DNA of 64,000 nucleotides from Simplicispira lacusdiani (GTDB lineage Bacteria; Pseudomonadota; Gammaproteobacteria; Burkholderiales; Burkholderiaceae_C). The stretch is taken from the NCBI RefSeq assembly GCF_003604195.1, contig NZ_QXGR01000012.1, forward strand, positions 1 through 64,000, read 5' to 3'. Made by a program: the position numbers and the translations under genes. Shown here piece by piece: positions 16,306-23,722 of the stretch. Under the pieces are notes generated by a model, which searched no databases, was not told the DNA's origin, and worked only from the letters and a program-made list of their open reading frames with translations. The first letter of the stretch is position 1; each line of letters begins with the position of its first letter.

Positions 16306-17196
16306 CTACGGCCGTCGGGCGCTGCCCAGCAGCTGCCGCACCACTGGGTGCTCCACCCGGCGCTCGGTGCTGATCGCGTAGTAGTGCTCCTCGACACCCT
16401 CGCATGGGCCGAGCAGGCGTACTTGGTGGCGTAGCAGCAGATCCTTCTGCACGGCCAGCGCGGCGGGGAACACGCCCAGCCCGCTGCCGCCAAAGGTTTC
16501 CAGCAGGGCGCTGTCCTCGAACTCGCCGGCCACCCGTGGGTGCAGCCCGCGCTGCGCCAGCCACTGGTCGATGCGTGCGCGCACCGTGGAATGCGTGGTG
16601 GGCAGCAGCACCGGAACCTGCGCCAACGACGCCGGAAAGCCGTCCCTGGCGAGGGCGTGCCAGGGCTCGGGCGCGTACCAGCCCATGCCCGACGTGCCCA
16701 GCGGATGGTTGTGCACCTTCAGGTGCGGGTTGAAGGGCGCCGGGTGGTCTGAAAGCACCACGTCGAGCCGGTGCACGGCGAGGTCGGCCAGCAGATCGGC
16801 CATTTCGCCTTCGTGGCACACCAGGCGCAGATCGGGGGTTTCCAGCACGGGTTGCAGCAGGCGCTGCACCACCAGCTTGGGCAGGCCATCGGCGATGCCC
16901 ACCGTGAGGCGCACCGTGGCCACCCGGGTGGCGGCATGCACCAGGTCGGGCAGGGCCTCGCCGATCTGGAAGATGTGTTCTGCCTGCTGCAGTGCGGCGA
17001 TGCCGGCCTCGGTCAGGGCCAGCCCGCGTCCTGCGGGTTTGAGCAACTGGCAGCCGAGGTCGCGTTCCAGTTCGCGCACCTGGGCGCTCACGGTCTGCAC
17101 CGCCATGTCCAGGCGCGCGGCGGCACGGGACATGCCGCCTTCTTTGGCCACGATCCAGAAGTAGTACAGGTGCCGGTAGTTGAATGCCAGGCTCAT
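16306..17196 (-). CDS. LysR-family regulator, NhaR-like
   Basis: The 296-residue protein begins FNYRHLYYFWIVAKEGGMSRAA, the characteristic opening of NhaR-type LysR regulators. A winged helix (about 5-65) and an effector domain (about 95-290, with PLLPTTHST-like and GLGVFPAAL segments) follow. NhaR activates the sodium/proton antiporter nhaA in E. coli, but no antiporter gene is here. It is divergent from a Bax-inhibitor-1 family gene with a 113-base gap that contains a 14-bp palindrome. It may therefore control that membrane protein. Confidence 0.82.
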   Translation of the reverse strand: MSLAFNYRHLYYFWIVAKEGGMSRAAARLDMAVQTVSAQVRELERDLGCQLLKPAGRGLALTEAGIAALQQAEHIFQIGEALPDLVHAATRVATVRLTVGIADGLPKLVVQRLLQPVLETPDLRLVCHEGEMADLLADLAVHRLDVVLSDHPAPFNPHLKVHNHPLGTSGMGWYAPEPWHALARDGFPASLAQVPVLLPTTHSTVRARIDQWLAQRGLHPRVAGEFEDSALLETFGGSGLGVFPAALAVQKDLLLRHQVRLLGPCEGVEEHYYAISTERRVEHPVVRQLLGSARRP

Positions 17197-17216
17197 TTTC
17201 AGTATTTACGGGAAAT

Positions 17217-17230
17217 TAATTCATGAATTA
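17217..17230. promoter_or_regulatory. Perfect 14-bp palindrome TAATTCATGAATTA
   Basis: The palindrome lies 20 bases before the start of the NhaR-like gene, in the divergent gap shared with the BI-1 gene, within an AT-rich patch. It is a good candidate for autoregulatory binding by the LysR-type protein. No experimental site is known to me for this pair. Confidence 0.5.
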
Positions 17231-17309
17231 TCTGCTTTTTTCGATGTGATAGTGGCCCTAATGTCAGGGCTCACCAGCGCGGAATGTTCCGTGCCATCGA
17301 AAGGAAACC

Positions 17310-17990
17310 ATGAACCAGACTCTTGCTCACTCCACACGCACCACCGGATCGGGCTGGGGCGCCACCATTGCCACGCACCGGGTGCTGCGCAACACCTATG
17401 CCCTGCTGTCCATGACGCTGCTGTTCAGCGCGGCGGTGGCCGCGCTGAGCGTGGCCCTGCGGTTGCCGACGCCCGGTCTGATCATCACCCTGGCAGGCTA
17501 CTTCGGTTTGTTGTTCCTGGTGCACAAGCAGCAGAACAGCGGCTGGGCCATTCCGGCCGTGTTTGCGCTGACGGGGTTCATGGGCTACACCCTGGGGCCC
17601 GTGTTGTCCATGCACCTGGCGCTGCCGGGTGGCGCGCAGACCATTGCCCTGGCGCTGGGCGCCACGGGCGTGACCTTCCTGGCCCTGTCGGCCTGGGTGC
17701 TGGCCACCAAGCGTGACTTCAGCTTCATGGACGGCTTCCTGTTCGCCGGCATGGTGATCGCCCTGCTGGCGGGCCTGGCGGCGGTCTTCTTCCAGATGCC
17801 CGCGCTGGGCCTGGCCGTGTCGGCCATGGTGGCCCTGCTGTCGGCCGGCATGATCCTGTTCGAAACCAGCCGCATCGTGAACGGTGGCGAAACCAACTAC
17901 GTGCTGGCCACGGTGGGCCTGTTCGTCTCGCTGTTCAACCTGTTCACCAGCCTGATGAGCCTGTTCGGCCTGGGCGGCAGCAGCGACTGA
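17310..17990 (+). CDS. Bax inhibitor-1/YccA family membrane protein
   Basis: The 226-residue protein has a hydrophilic N-terminus and seven hydrophobic segments spaced through the rest. Family-like signatures are VLRNTYALLSMTLLFSA, PAVFALTGFMGYTLGP and ILFETSRIVNGGETNYV. BI-1 family members such as E. coli YccA act at the inner membrane, in some cases as FtsH modulators or calcium-leak channels. A GAAAGGAA ribosome-binding site precedes ATG 17310. The divergent NhaR-like regulator is its likely controller. Confidence 0.9.
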   Translation: MNQTLAHSTRTTGSGWGATIATHRVLRNTYALLSMTLLFSAAVAALSVALRLPTPGLIITLAGYFGLLFLVHKQQNSGWAIPAVFALTGFMGYTLGPVLSMHLALPGGAQTIALALGATGVTFLALSAWVLATKRDFSFMDGFLFAGMVIALLAGLAAVFFQMPALGLAVSAMVALLSAGMILFETSRIVNGGETNYVLATVGLFVSLFNLFTSLMSLFGLGGSSD

Positions 17991-18038
17991 TCGCGTGCCA
18001 CATCTTCGCAAACTTTCTACTCGATTCTTGGAGGTTTC

Positions 18039-18500
18039 ATGAACACATCCCTGCGCGCCACCACGGCCGTGATTGCCCTGTCCATTGCTGCCCTGGCCGT
18101 GCCTTCGCTGGCACACGCCAAGCGCCTGGGCGGCGGCAAGCGATCCGTTCCCCCCGCCAGCATCGGCAAGGCGCCGGCCGCCCCGGCCGCGCCCGTGGCT
18201 CCGAAGGCCGCAGCGCCCACCGCCCCTGCTGCTGCTGCCCCTGCCGCCGCCCCGGCTACGCCTGCGGCGCCGGCAGCCCCCGCCGCGCGCGGTCCGGGCC
18301 TCATGGGCACCATGGGTGCTGCGGCCGTGGGCGCCGTGGCGGGCACCATGGCCGGCAATGCGTTGGCGGGCGGCATGGCGTCCGACAAGGACGCCAAGGC
18401 CAAGGAGGCCGAAGCCGCCGAGAAGGAGGCCAAGGAGCTGCAGCGCAAGGCCGACGAAGCCAAGGCCAAGGCGGAAGCCGCCCGGGCGGCCGCCAAGTAA
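18039..18500 (+). CDS. Ala/Pro-rich secreted protein with helical tail
   Basis: The 153-residue product has a signal peptide (cleavage after AHA, about residue 27) and a basic GGGKRS segment. A long Ala/Pro low-complexity linker (about 45-85) follows, then a Gly-rich hydrophobic segment (MGTMGAAAVGAVAGTMAGNAL) and a charged Lys/Glu/Ala helix to the end. The layout suggests a cell-envelope protein spanning or lining the periplasm. No enzyme motif is present. GGAGG lies at a good distance before ATG 18039. It may be cotranscribed with the BI-1 gene 48 bases upstream. Confidence 0.6.
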   Translation: MNTSLRATTAVIALSIAALAVPSLAHAKRLGGGKRSVPPASIGKAPAAPAAPVAPKAAAPTAPAAAAPAAAPATPAAPAAPAARGPGLMGTMGAAAVGAVAGTMAGNALAGGMASDKDAKAKEAEAAEKEAKELQRKADEAKAKAEAARAAAK

Positions 18501-18528
18501 GCCGGGCGCCGGCCGGCGCGCCGCAGGG

Positions 18529-20067
18529 TCAGACGGCGGGCATGGTCAGGCGCTCGCGCAGTGCTGTCTTGAGCACCTTGCCGTAGTGGTTCTTGGGCAG
18601 TTCGCTCACCATCACGTAGCGTTTGGGGCGCTTGAAGCGTGCCATCTGCTCCAGGCAGTGCGCGTTGAGCGCCTCGCGCGTGGGCTGGGCGCCGGGCTGC
18701 GGCACCACGAAGGCCACGACCACCTCGCCCCATTCGGGGTCGGGCGCGCCCACCACGGCCACCTCGGCCACGCCAGGGGCCGTGAGCAGCACCTCCTCGA
18801 CCTCGCGCGGGTAGATGTTGGAGCCGCCGCTGATGATGAGGTCCTTGCTGCGGTCCTTGAGCGTGAGGAAACCCTCCGCATCCAGGCAGCCCACATCGCC
18901 CGTGAACAGCCAGCCATCGCGCAATGTGCTCGCGGTGGCTTCGGGATTGCGCCAGTAGCCTGCCATCACGCTGTCGCCCCGGACCACCACCTCGCCCACC
19001 GCGCCCGTGGGCAGGCCATTGCCCTGCTCGTCGGTCACGCGCACCTGTACCGGCGTCTGTGCCACGCCCACCGAGGCGATGCGCTCCAGGTGGCGCGGGT
19101 GCGCGGCGTCGGCCAGGTGCGCGCGCGAAAGGGCCGTGGCCACCATGGGGGTTTCTCCCTGGCCGTAGATTTGCACGAAGCGCGGCCCCATCACATGCAG
19201 CGCGCGCTGGATGTCGGCCATGTACATGGGGGCGCCGCCATAGACGATGGTCTTGAAAGCGCGCGCGGATTCTTCCGGGCCGATGCCCGCCTGCTCGGCA
19301 TGGTCCACCAGGCGCTTGACGATGGTGGGCGCGGCGAAGGTGGTCAGGGGGCCGAGCTGCCAGCCCAGGTCGAACAGTTCGGCGAGCTCCACGCCGCCGG
19401 AGGCTGGCACCACATGCCGCGCACCGGCCATCAGGTGCGGAATGGCATAGAGGCCCGCCCCATGGGACATGGGCGCCGCGTACACGATGGCGTCCTGCGC
19501 GGCCACAGGGTCCACATCGACAAAATAGGCCAGGCCCATCGTCATGAGGTTGCGGTGCGTGATCATCACGCCCTTGGGGCGGCCGGTGGTGCCGCTGGTG
19601 TAGAACAACCAGGCCACATCGTCGGGCGCTCGCTCGACGGCGGCAACGGTCCAGGGGTCGGTCACGGGAGCCAGCAGCGCATCAGCCTCGGCGGATTCCA
19701 CGTCGATCTGCCGCTCCAGCCCGGCCAATGGCCCGAGCGCCACGTCGGAGGTGACGAACCCCCAGCGCGCCTGGGCGTTGTCCACGATCCATTCGGCCTC
19801 CCGCGCATGCAGCTTGGCATTCACCGGTACCACCACCAGCCCCGCCCACCAGGCTGCCAGCAGCACCTCCAGGTAGCGCGGGTGGTTGCGCATGAACAGC
19901 AGCACCCGGTCGCCCGGCACCAGGCCCTCGGCCTGCATGCGCCAGGCCAGGGCGGCGCTGCGGGCCGCCCATTCGCCATAGGTGGCGTGGGGCGTGGCGC
20001 CTTGCAGGATGGCCGTGCGGCCGGGGGACAGGCGGGCGTGCCGCTGCAGCAGGTGGACAAGGCTCAT
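18529..20067 (-). CDS. AMP-dependent acyl-CoA synthetase
   Basis: The 512-residue protein belongs to the adenylate-forming family. It has the P-loop-like motif YTSGTTGRPKGVM (about residues 168-180), YGQGETP, GWLFTGDVG, the hinge DRSKDLIISGGSNIYPRE and a late catalytic lysine region (PKNHYGKVLK). It would activate a carboxylic acid as acyl-AMP and pass it to CoA. The length fits medium/long-chain or aryl acid ligases; the acid cannot be read from sequence. The start at ATG 20067 begins a normal family N-terminus. The gene is monocistronic, with unrelated neighbours. Confidence 0.87.
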   Translation of the reverse strand: MSLVHLLQRHARLSPGRTAILQGATPHATYGEWAARSAALAWRMQAEGLVPGDRVLLFMRNHPRYLEVLLAAWWAGLVVVPVNAKLHAREAEWIVDNAQARWGFVTSDVALGPLAGLERQIDVESAEADALLAPVTDPWTVAAVERAPDDVAWLFYTSGTTGRPKGVMITHRNLMTMGLAYFVDVDPVAAQDAIVYAAPMSHGAGLYAIPHLMAGARHVVPASGGVELAELFDLGWQLGPLTTFAAPTIVKRLVDHAEQAGIGPEESARAFKTIVYGGAPMYMADIQRALHVMGPRFVQIYGQGETPMVATALSRAHLADAAHPRHLERIASVGVAQTPVQVRVTDEQGNGLPTGAVGEVVVRGDSVMAGYWRNPEATASTLRDGWLFTGDVGCLDAEGFLTLKDRSKDLIISGGSNIYPREVEEVLLTAPGVAEVAVVGAPDPEWGEVVVAFVVPQPGAQPTREALNAHCLEQMARFKRPKRYVMVSELPKNHYGKVLKTALRERLTMPAV

Positions 20068-20203
20068 GGATGTCTCTCGTGTTCCAGCGGCCCGCCCGTG
20101 GGGCCGCGATGCCGCAACGATAAAGAGCAATAACCGTTCTGCCTATACGGTATGAATACGGTACCGTGGCTGACGGCCCGTGCGGCAGGCCTGCTGCCTG
20201 CGC

Positions 20204-21517
20204 TCACTGTTTGAAGACCACGGCCTCCAGTTGCATGCCGCGTATGCGCGCGGCGGCAGCCTGCGCCTCCTTGGCATGGGCATAGGGGCCGACGCGCACC
20301 CGGATGCGCTTGCCCTTGGCGGTTTCCAGCGTCTGGCGGAAGGCAGGCAGCCCTTCGTTCAGCAGCCGTGACTGGGCGCGGCGGGCATTCGCCTCTTCGG
20401 CGAACAGGCCCACATTGATGTAGTACCCCGGCGCGGTCCCCACCACGGGGCTGGATGTGCTGGCCGCCGATGCGGCGGCAGAGGCGCTGGAGGCCGTGGA
20501 TTGTGCCTCGGCCTTGCTGGCGGGCGCGCGCCGCGCGGCAGGCGCCGTTGGCGCGGACGTTGAGGTACGGGCACTGCTGGTGGCCGCTCCTCTGGGTGCG
20601 GGCGCGGCCTTGGGTTCGGCCTTGCCTGGCGTGGACGCAGATGCGGGTGCAGGTGCAGGTGCAGGTGCAGGTGCAGGTGCAGGTGCAGGTGCAGGTGCAG
20701 GTGCAGGTGCAGGTGCAGGTGCAGGTGCAGGTGCAGGTGCCTCGGGTGCGCTGGCGGGCTGGGAGGGGGTCGATGCCGGTGGAGCGGCAGCGGCCACGGG
20801 CTCGGAGGCGGCCGTGATGGGCAATGGCGCCGCCGCGGGGGCCGGGGTGTTGTGCGCCGTGGAGTCCTGGAGGGACGGCGCGGTATTTTCCGAGGAAGCG
20901 GAGTGCCCCGGGCCGTCGGGCGGCAGATACCAGTAGGCCGCCGATGCCACGCCGGCCAGGACGAGGTTGAGCAAGGCCAGGGCGATGAGCCGCTGCCATG
21001 AACTGGCCTGGCGGCCCAGCAGGGCGCAGGCTTCGGGAATGTCACGCGTGGCGGCCAGTGCCTTGGCGATGCGCTTGCGGATTTCCGTGTGCAGCACGGC
21101 ATCGCCATAGAGGCCTGGAAGGACACAGGCCAGCACGGCGAAGGCCGCGATCAGCGCCCACTGCACGGTGTCGGGCCATGACAGGGCCTGCCGGACCGCC
21201 CCGAACACCAGCAGCCCCAGCCCCTCGGCGGCAGCCACGTAGATCAGCGCGGGCCCCCACAGGTTGCGCAGTGCCATCCAGTTCAGGGTGCACAGGCCGG
21301 CGGCCCAGTTCCAGCCGGGGCGTGTGCGGCCGGTGGTGTCGAACTGCGCGAAGCGGGGCAGGTAGCGCTCCGTGTTGACCGGGCCAAGGGCGGCCCGGTA
21401 GAGCACGGTCATGGCGCTGTCGGAAGCAGCGTCCGGCGCCGAGGCGGCATAGGTGGCGGCAAGTTCCTGTGGGGCGGGCATGGCCGATTCTGGCATGCCC
21501 ACGGCAGGGCTTGCCAT
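20204..21517 (-). CDS. SPOR-domain protein with DUF2628-like membrane part and Ala-Pro repeat
   Basis: The 437-residue protein has an N-terminal region resembling DUF2628 (about 40-150: RPGWNWAAGLCTLNWMALRN and two or three helices) and a further helix at about 172-192. A long Pro/Ala periplasmic linker contains about 16 Ala-Pro units (about 258-292). It ends in a SPOR domain (about 360-437: YYINVGLFAEEANARRAQ, IRVRVGPYAHAKEA), which binds denuded septal peptidoglycan. A division-site or cell-wall role is likely. The linker is encoded by a hexanucleotide tandem repeat and may vary in length between strains. Confidence 0.8.
   Translation of the reverse strand: MASPAVGMPESAMPAPQELAATYAASAPDAASDSAMTVLYRAALGPVNTERYLPRFAQFDTTGRTRPGWNWAAGLCTLNWMALRNLWGPALIYVAAAEGLGLLVFGAVRQALSWPDTVQWALIAAFAVLACVLPGLYGDAVLHTEIRKRIAKALAATRDIPEACALLGRQASSWQRLIALALLNLVLAGVASAAYWYLPPDGPGHSASSENTAPSLQDSTAHNTPAPAAAPLPITAASEPVAAAAPPASTPSQPASAPEAPAPAPAPAPAPAPAPAPAPAPAPAPAPAPAPASASTPGKAEPKAAPAPRGAATSSARTSTSAPTAPAARRAPASKAEAQSTASSASAAASAASTSSPVVGTAPGYYINVGLFAEEANARRAQSRLLNEGLPAFRQTLETAKGKRIRVRVGPYAHAKEAQAAAARIRGMQLEAVVFKQ
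20646..20740. repeat. Hexanucleotide tandem repeat (GGTGCA)n, about 15.8 units
   Basis: The run is an essentially perfect array of GGTGCA on the plus strand (TGCACC in the gene). It encodes alternating Ala and Pro in the SPOR protein. Since the unit is 6 bases, slippage changes linker length without breaking the frame. Confidence 0.95.
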
Positions 21518-21534
21518 GGGGTTGGTGCGGACGC

Positions 21535-21566
21535 AAAAAAGCCCGCAGGCGTGCGCCGTGCGGGCT
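21535..21566 (-). terminator. Rho-independent terminator
   Basis: Read on the minus strand, an 8-bp perfect stem (AGCCCGCA/TGCGGGCT) with an 11-base loop is followed by six T residues. It lies 36 bases after the stop of the 94-residue secreted protein gene and should end that transcript before the SPOR gene. Confidence 0.85.
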
Positions 21567-21601
21567 GAAGTTTCCTATGGAGAGAGGGGCGTCGCCGTGC
21601 C

Positions 21602-21886
21602 TCAGCCGCGCTCGCCGATGGCGATGGCACCGGAGCGGGCGGCTGTCACGGCCTCGGCGCGCACGGCGTCGCGGCTGGTGACGGAGGGAGCGCGGTCCAG
21701 GCTGCCCGAGGGGGTGAAGTTCTTGAACTGGGTCACGGCCTGCACGGCTTCGGTCTGCACCGAGGCGCGGTCGCGGCTGGGCTGGAACCGGGCTTCGAAA
21801 TCGGTGCCGTACAGGTCGTTGGCCTGGGCGCCGAAGGAGGCGAAAGCGGCAACGGCGGCGACGGAGAGGATGCGGGATGCGGTCAT
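21602..21886 (-). CDS. Small secreted protein, tandem paralogue A (DUF4148-like)
   Basis: The 94-residue product has a signal peptide (MTASRILSVAAVAAFASFGAQA). A short mature chain follows, with FEARFQPSRDRASVQTEAVQAVTQFKN-type sequence and a C-terminal RAEAVTAARSGAIAIGE motif. The repeated R-x-x-V-x-x-E-A pattern is like small periplasmic DUF4148-type proteins common in Burkholderiales. Its neighbour upstream is a close paralogue, identical in the signal peptide and similar throughout. Function is unknown. A terminator follows it. Confidence 0.7.
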   Translation of the reverse strand: MTASRILSVAAVAAFASFGAQANDLYGTDFEARFQPSRDRASVQTEAVQAVTQFKNFTPSGSLDRAPSVTSRDAVRAEAVTAARSGAIAIGERG

Positions 21887-21939
21887 GGTGTGTACCTTTG
21901 GAGAAGCAAGTGGTTCAGGGGGGCGGGAAGGCCGGCGGT

Positions 21940-22221
21940 TCAGCTGCGGTCGCCCAGGGCGATGGCGCCTGCGCGGGCAGCGGTCACGGCCTCGGCGCGC
22001 ACGGTGGTGCGGCTCACGTCCGATGCGGCGCCGGCCGGGGCGGCCACGGTGAAGTTCTTGAACTGCGTCACGGCCTGGGCCGCTTCGGCCTGGACGGTGG
22101 AACGGGCGCGGGTGGATTGGACGCCGGCCTCGAAGTTGGTGCCGTACAGTTCGCTGGCCTGGGCGCCGAACGAGGCGAAAGCGGCAACGGCGGCGACGGA
22201 GAGGATGCGGGATGCGGTCAT
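21940..22221 (-). CDS. Small secreted protein, tandem paralogue B (DUF4148-like)
   Basis: The 93-residue product shares the signal peptide (MTASRILSVAAVAAF) and most of the mature sequence with the next gene: ELYGTNFEAG, QAVTQFKNFT and VRAEAVTAARAGAIALG. This is a recent tandem duplication. ATG 22221 was preferred over an in-frame ATG five codons upstream because it matches the paralogue start. The 53-base gap to paralogue A suggests one transcript. Confidence 0.7.
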   Translation of the reverse strand: MTASRILSVAAVAAFASFGAQASELYGTNFEAGVQSTRARSTVQAEAAQAVTQFKNFTVAAPAGAASDVSRTTVRAEAVTAARAGAIALGDRS

Positions 22222-22514
22222 GGTGAATTCCTTCAAAAAGTGTTGCAGGACCCGGGTCCGCTTCCACGTCCTCGTGGTGCCGATCCGGCTTCGGTGGGCT
22301 TCCCGTGTGGGTTGCGTCTCATCGATGGGTTGAACTGTACGCCCCAGTAGTTCAAAGAAAAACTACTCAGTCGCAAACTGACTGTTCCAGTTTTTAGAAC
22401 AATCTACCCTTGAACTTTGTCGGTCTGGCACGGTCACCGGTTGCCCGGGCCGCAGCCTGCAGGGGGTATTGCATTGGCCCTACCATGGCGGCCCCAGCCT
22501 CCCTGAGCCGCACC
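22222..22514. promoter_or_regulatory. Divergent region with hairpins
   Basis: These 293 bases separate the secreted-paralogue pair from the dsbA-like gene. A 7-bp stem (AGTAGTT/AACTACT, 22346-22367) and an AT-rich patch at 22345-22410 stand out against GC-rich surroundings. The patch probably holds the promoters. No known operator was recognised. Confidence 0.4.
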
Positions 22515-23162
22515 ATGCCCAAGACCCTGAAGATCGACTTCGTTTCCGACATTTCCTGCCCCTGGTGCGCGATCGGCCTGCATGCGCTGGAACAGGCCGC
22601 CGGCCGGCTGCGGGAGGACGTGGCGCTGGATCTGCATTTCCAGCCGTTCGAACTGAATCCGCAGATGGGCCCCGAGGGCCAGGACATCGGCGAGCACCTG
22701 CAGGAAAAATACGGCGCCACGCCCGAGCAGAGCCAGCGCACGCGCGAAGCCATCGCCGCGCGCGGCGCCGAACTGGGATTCACCTTCGCCATGGAACGGC
22801 GCGGCCGCATCTACAACACCTTCGACGCGCACCGCCTGCTGCACTGGGCCGAGGAAAAGGGCGTGCAGCCGGCCCTGAAACACGCGCTGTTCACGGCCTA
22901 TTTCACCGATGGGCAGGACCCGAGCAGCCATGACGTGCTGGCGCGCGTGGCGGGCGAGGTGGGGCTGGATGCTGAGGAAGCGCGCGCGCTGCTGGCGTCC
23001 GACCGCTTCGCCGCCGAGGTGCGCGAGCGCGAGCAGTTCTACCTGCGCCAGGGCATCCACTCGGTGCCGGCCATCATCATCAATGACCGCCACCTGATCC
23101 AGGGCGGCCAGCCCGTAGAGGTGTTCGAACAGGCGCTGCGCCAGATCGCGGCGCAGGCATAA
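22515..23162 (+). CDS. DsbA-family oxidoreductase, FrnE-like
   Basis: The 215-residue protein opens KTLKIDFVSDISCPWCAIG, with a CPWC redox motif. It shows the FrnE/2-hydroxychromene-isomerase-type architecture: a helical insertion, then GIHSVPAIIINDRHLIQGGQP with the conserved cis-proline (VPAI). No signal peptide is visible from ATG 22515, so it is probably a cytoplasmic disulphide oxidoreductase or isomerase. Upstream in-frame ATGs (for example 22485) add residues without family character. A hairpin repeat begins at its stop codon. Confidence 0.85.
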   Translation: MPKTLKIDFVSDISCPWCAIGLHALEQAAGRLREDVALDLHFQPFELNPQMGPEGQDIGEHLQEKYGATPEQSQRTREAIAARGAELGFTFAMERRGRIYNTFDAHRLLHWAEEKGVQPALKHALFTAYFTDGQDPSSHDVLARVAGEVGLDAEEARALLASDRFAAEVREREQFYLRQGIHSVPAIIINDRHLIQGGQPVEVFEQALRQIAAQA

Positions 23163-23221
23163 ATGCTATTAATTTAATAGCTTCTGGCGCTTATTGGATG
23201 GGCGTCAGAGCCTGTTTTTTA
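23163..23221 (+). repeat. ATAGCT/GCGC hairpin repeat, copy 2
   Basis: The copy starts immediately after the TAA of the dsbA-like gene (TTAATAGCTTCTGGCGC...GGGCGTCAGAGCC, then a T-rich end). Its imperfect GGCGC/GGCGTC hairpin followed by TTTTTT could act as the terminator for that gene. Confidence 0.75.
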
Positions 23222-23239
23222 TAAAAACCTCGACAGAAC

Positions 23240-23722
23240 CTATTTCCGCAGCGGAATGGCGGTGGCGCGGTCCACTGGCACGGCCGTCACGCTGTTCTGC
23301 GGCGAGCCGTCGATGAGCTTCTCGGAATACGTGAGGTAGACCAGCACGTTGCGCGCCGGGTCCACCATGCGCACGATGCGCAGGCGTTTGAACAGGATGG
23401 ACATGCGCTCGCTGAACACCTCTTCCTGCTTGCGCAGGGGCTGCGGGAAGGCGATGGGGCCGGTCTGGCGGCAGGCGATGGAGGCCTCGGCGCGGTCCTC
23501 GGCCAGGCCCAGCGTGCCCTTGATGCCTCCCGTGCGGGCACGCGAAACGTAGCAGGTCACGCCCTGGACGGCGGGGTCGTCGTAGGCCTCGACCAGGATG
23601 TCGTGGTCGCGGCCGATCCACTGGAAGGCCGTGTCCACGGTGCCGATCTTCTCGCCCTCGGCCGCCAGCGCGGCGCCGCAGGCCAGCAGGGTAGCGCAGG
23701 CCAGGACGCGGCGCAGCCTCAT
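23240..23722 (-). CDS. creA: CreA family protein
   Basis: The 160-residue protein has a signal peptide (MRLRRVLACATLLACGAALA) followed by the CreA pattern: KIGTVDTAFQWIG, DHDILVEAYDDPAVQGVTCYVSRA and GGIKGTLGLAED, with a late VYLTYSEKL. CreA is a conserved periplasmic protein of unknown function. Its ATG overlaps the cphA stop by 4 bases (ATGA), so it is translated from the cyanophycin operon. Whether this has functional meaning is open. Confidence 0.85.
   Translation of the reverse strand: MRLRRVLACATLLACGAALAAEGEKIGTVDTAFQWIGRDHDILVEAYDDPAVQGVTCYVSRARTGGIKGTLGLAEDRAEASIACRQTGPIAFPQPLRKQEEVFSERMSILFKRLRIVRMVDPARNVLVYLTYSEKLIDGSPQNSVTAVPVDRATAIPLRK

Noticed and set aside
20646..20740. CRISPR array
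   Set aside because: The unit is a perfect 6-base tandem repeat with no spacers, coding Ala-Pro.
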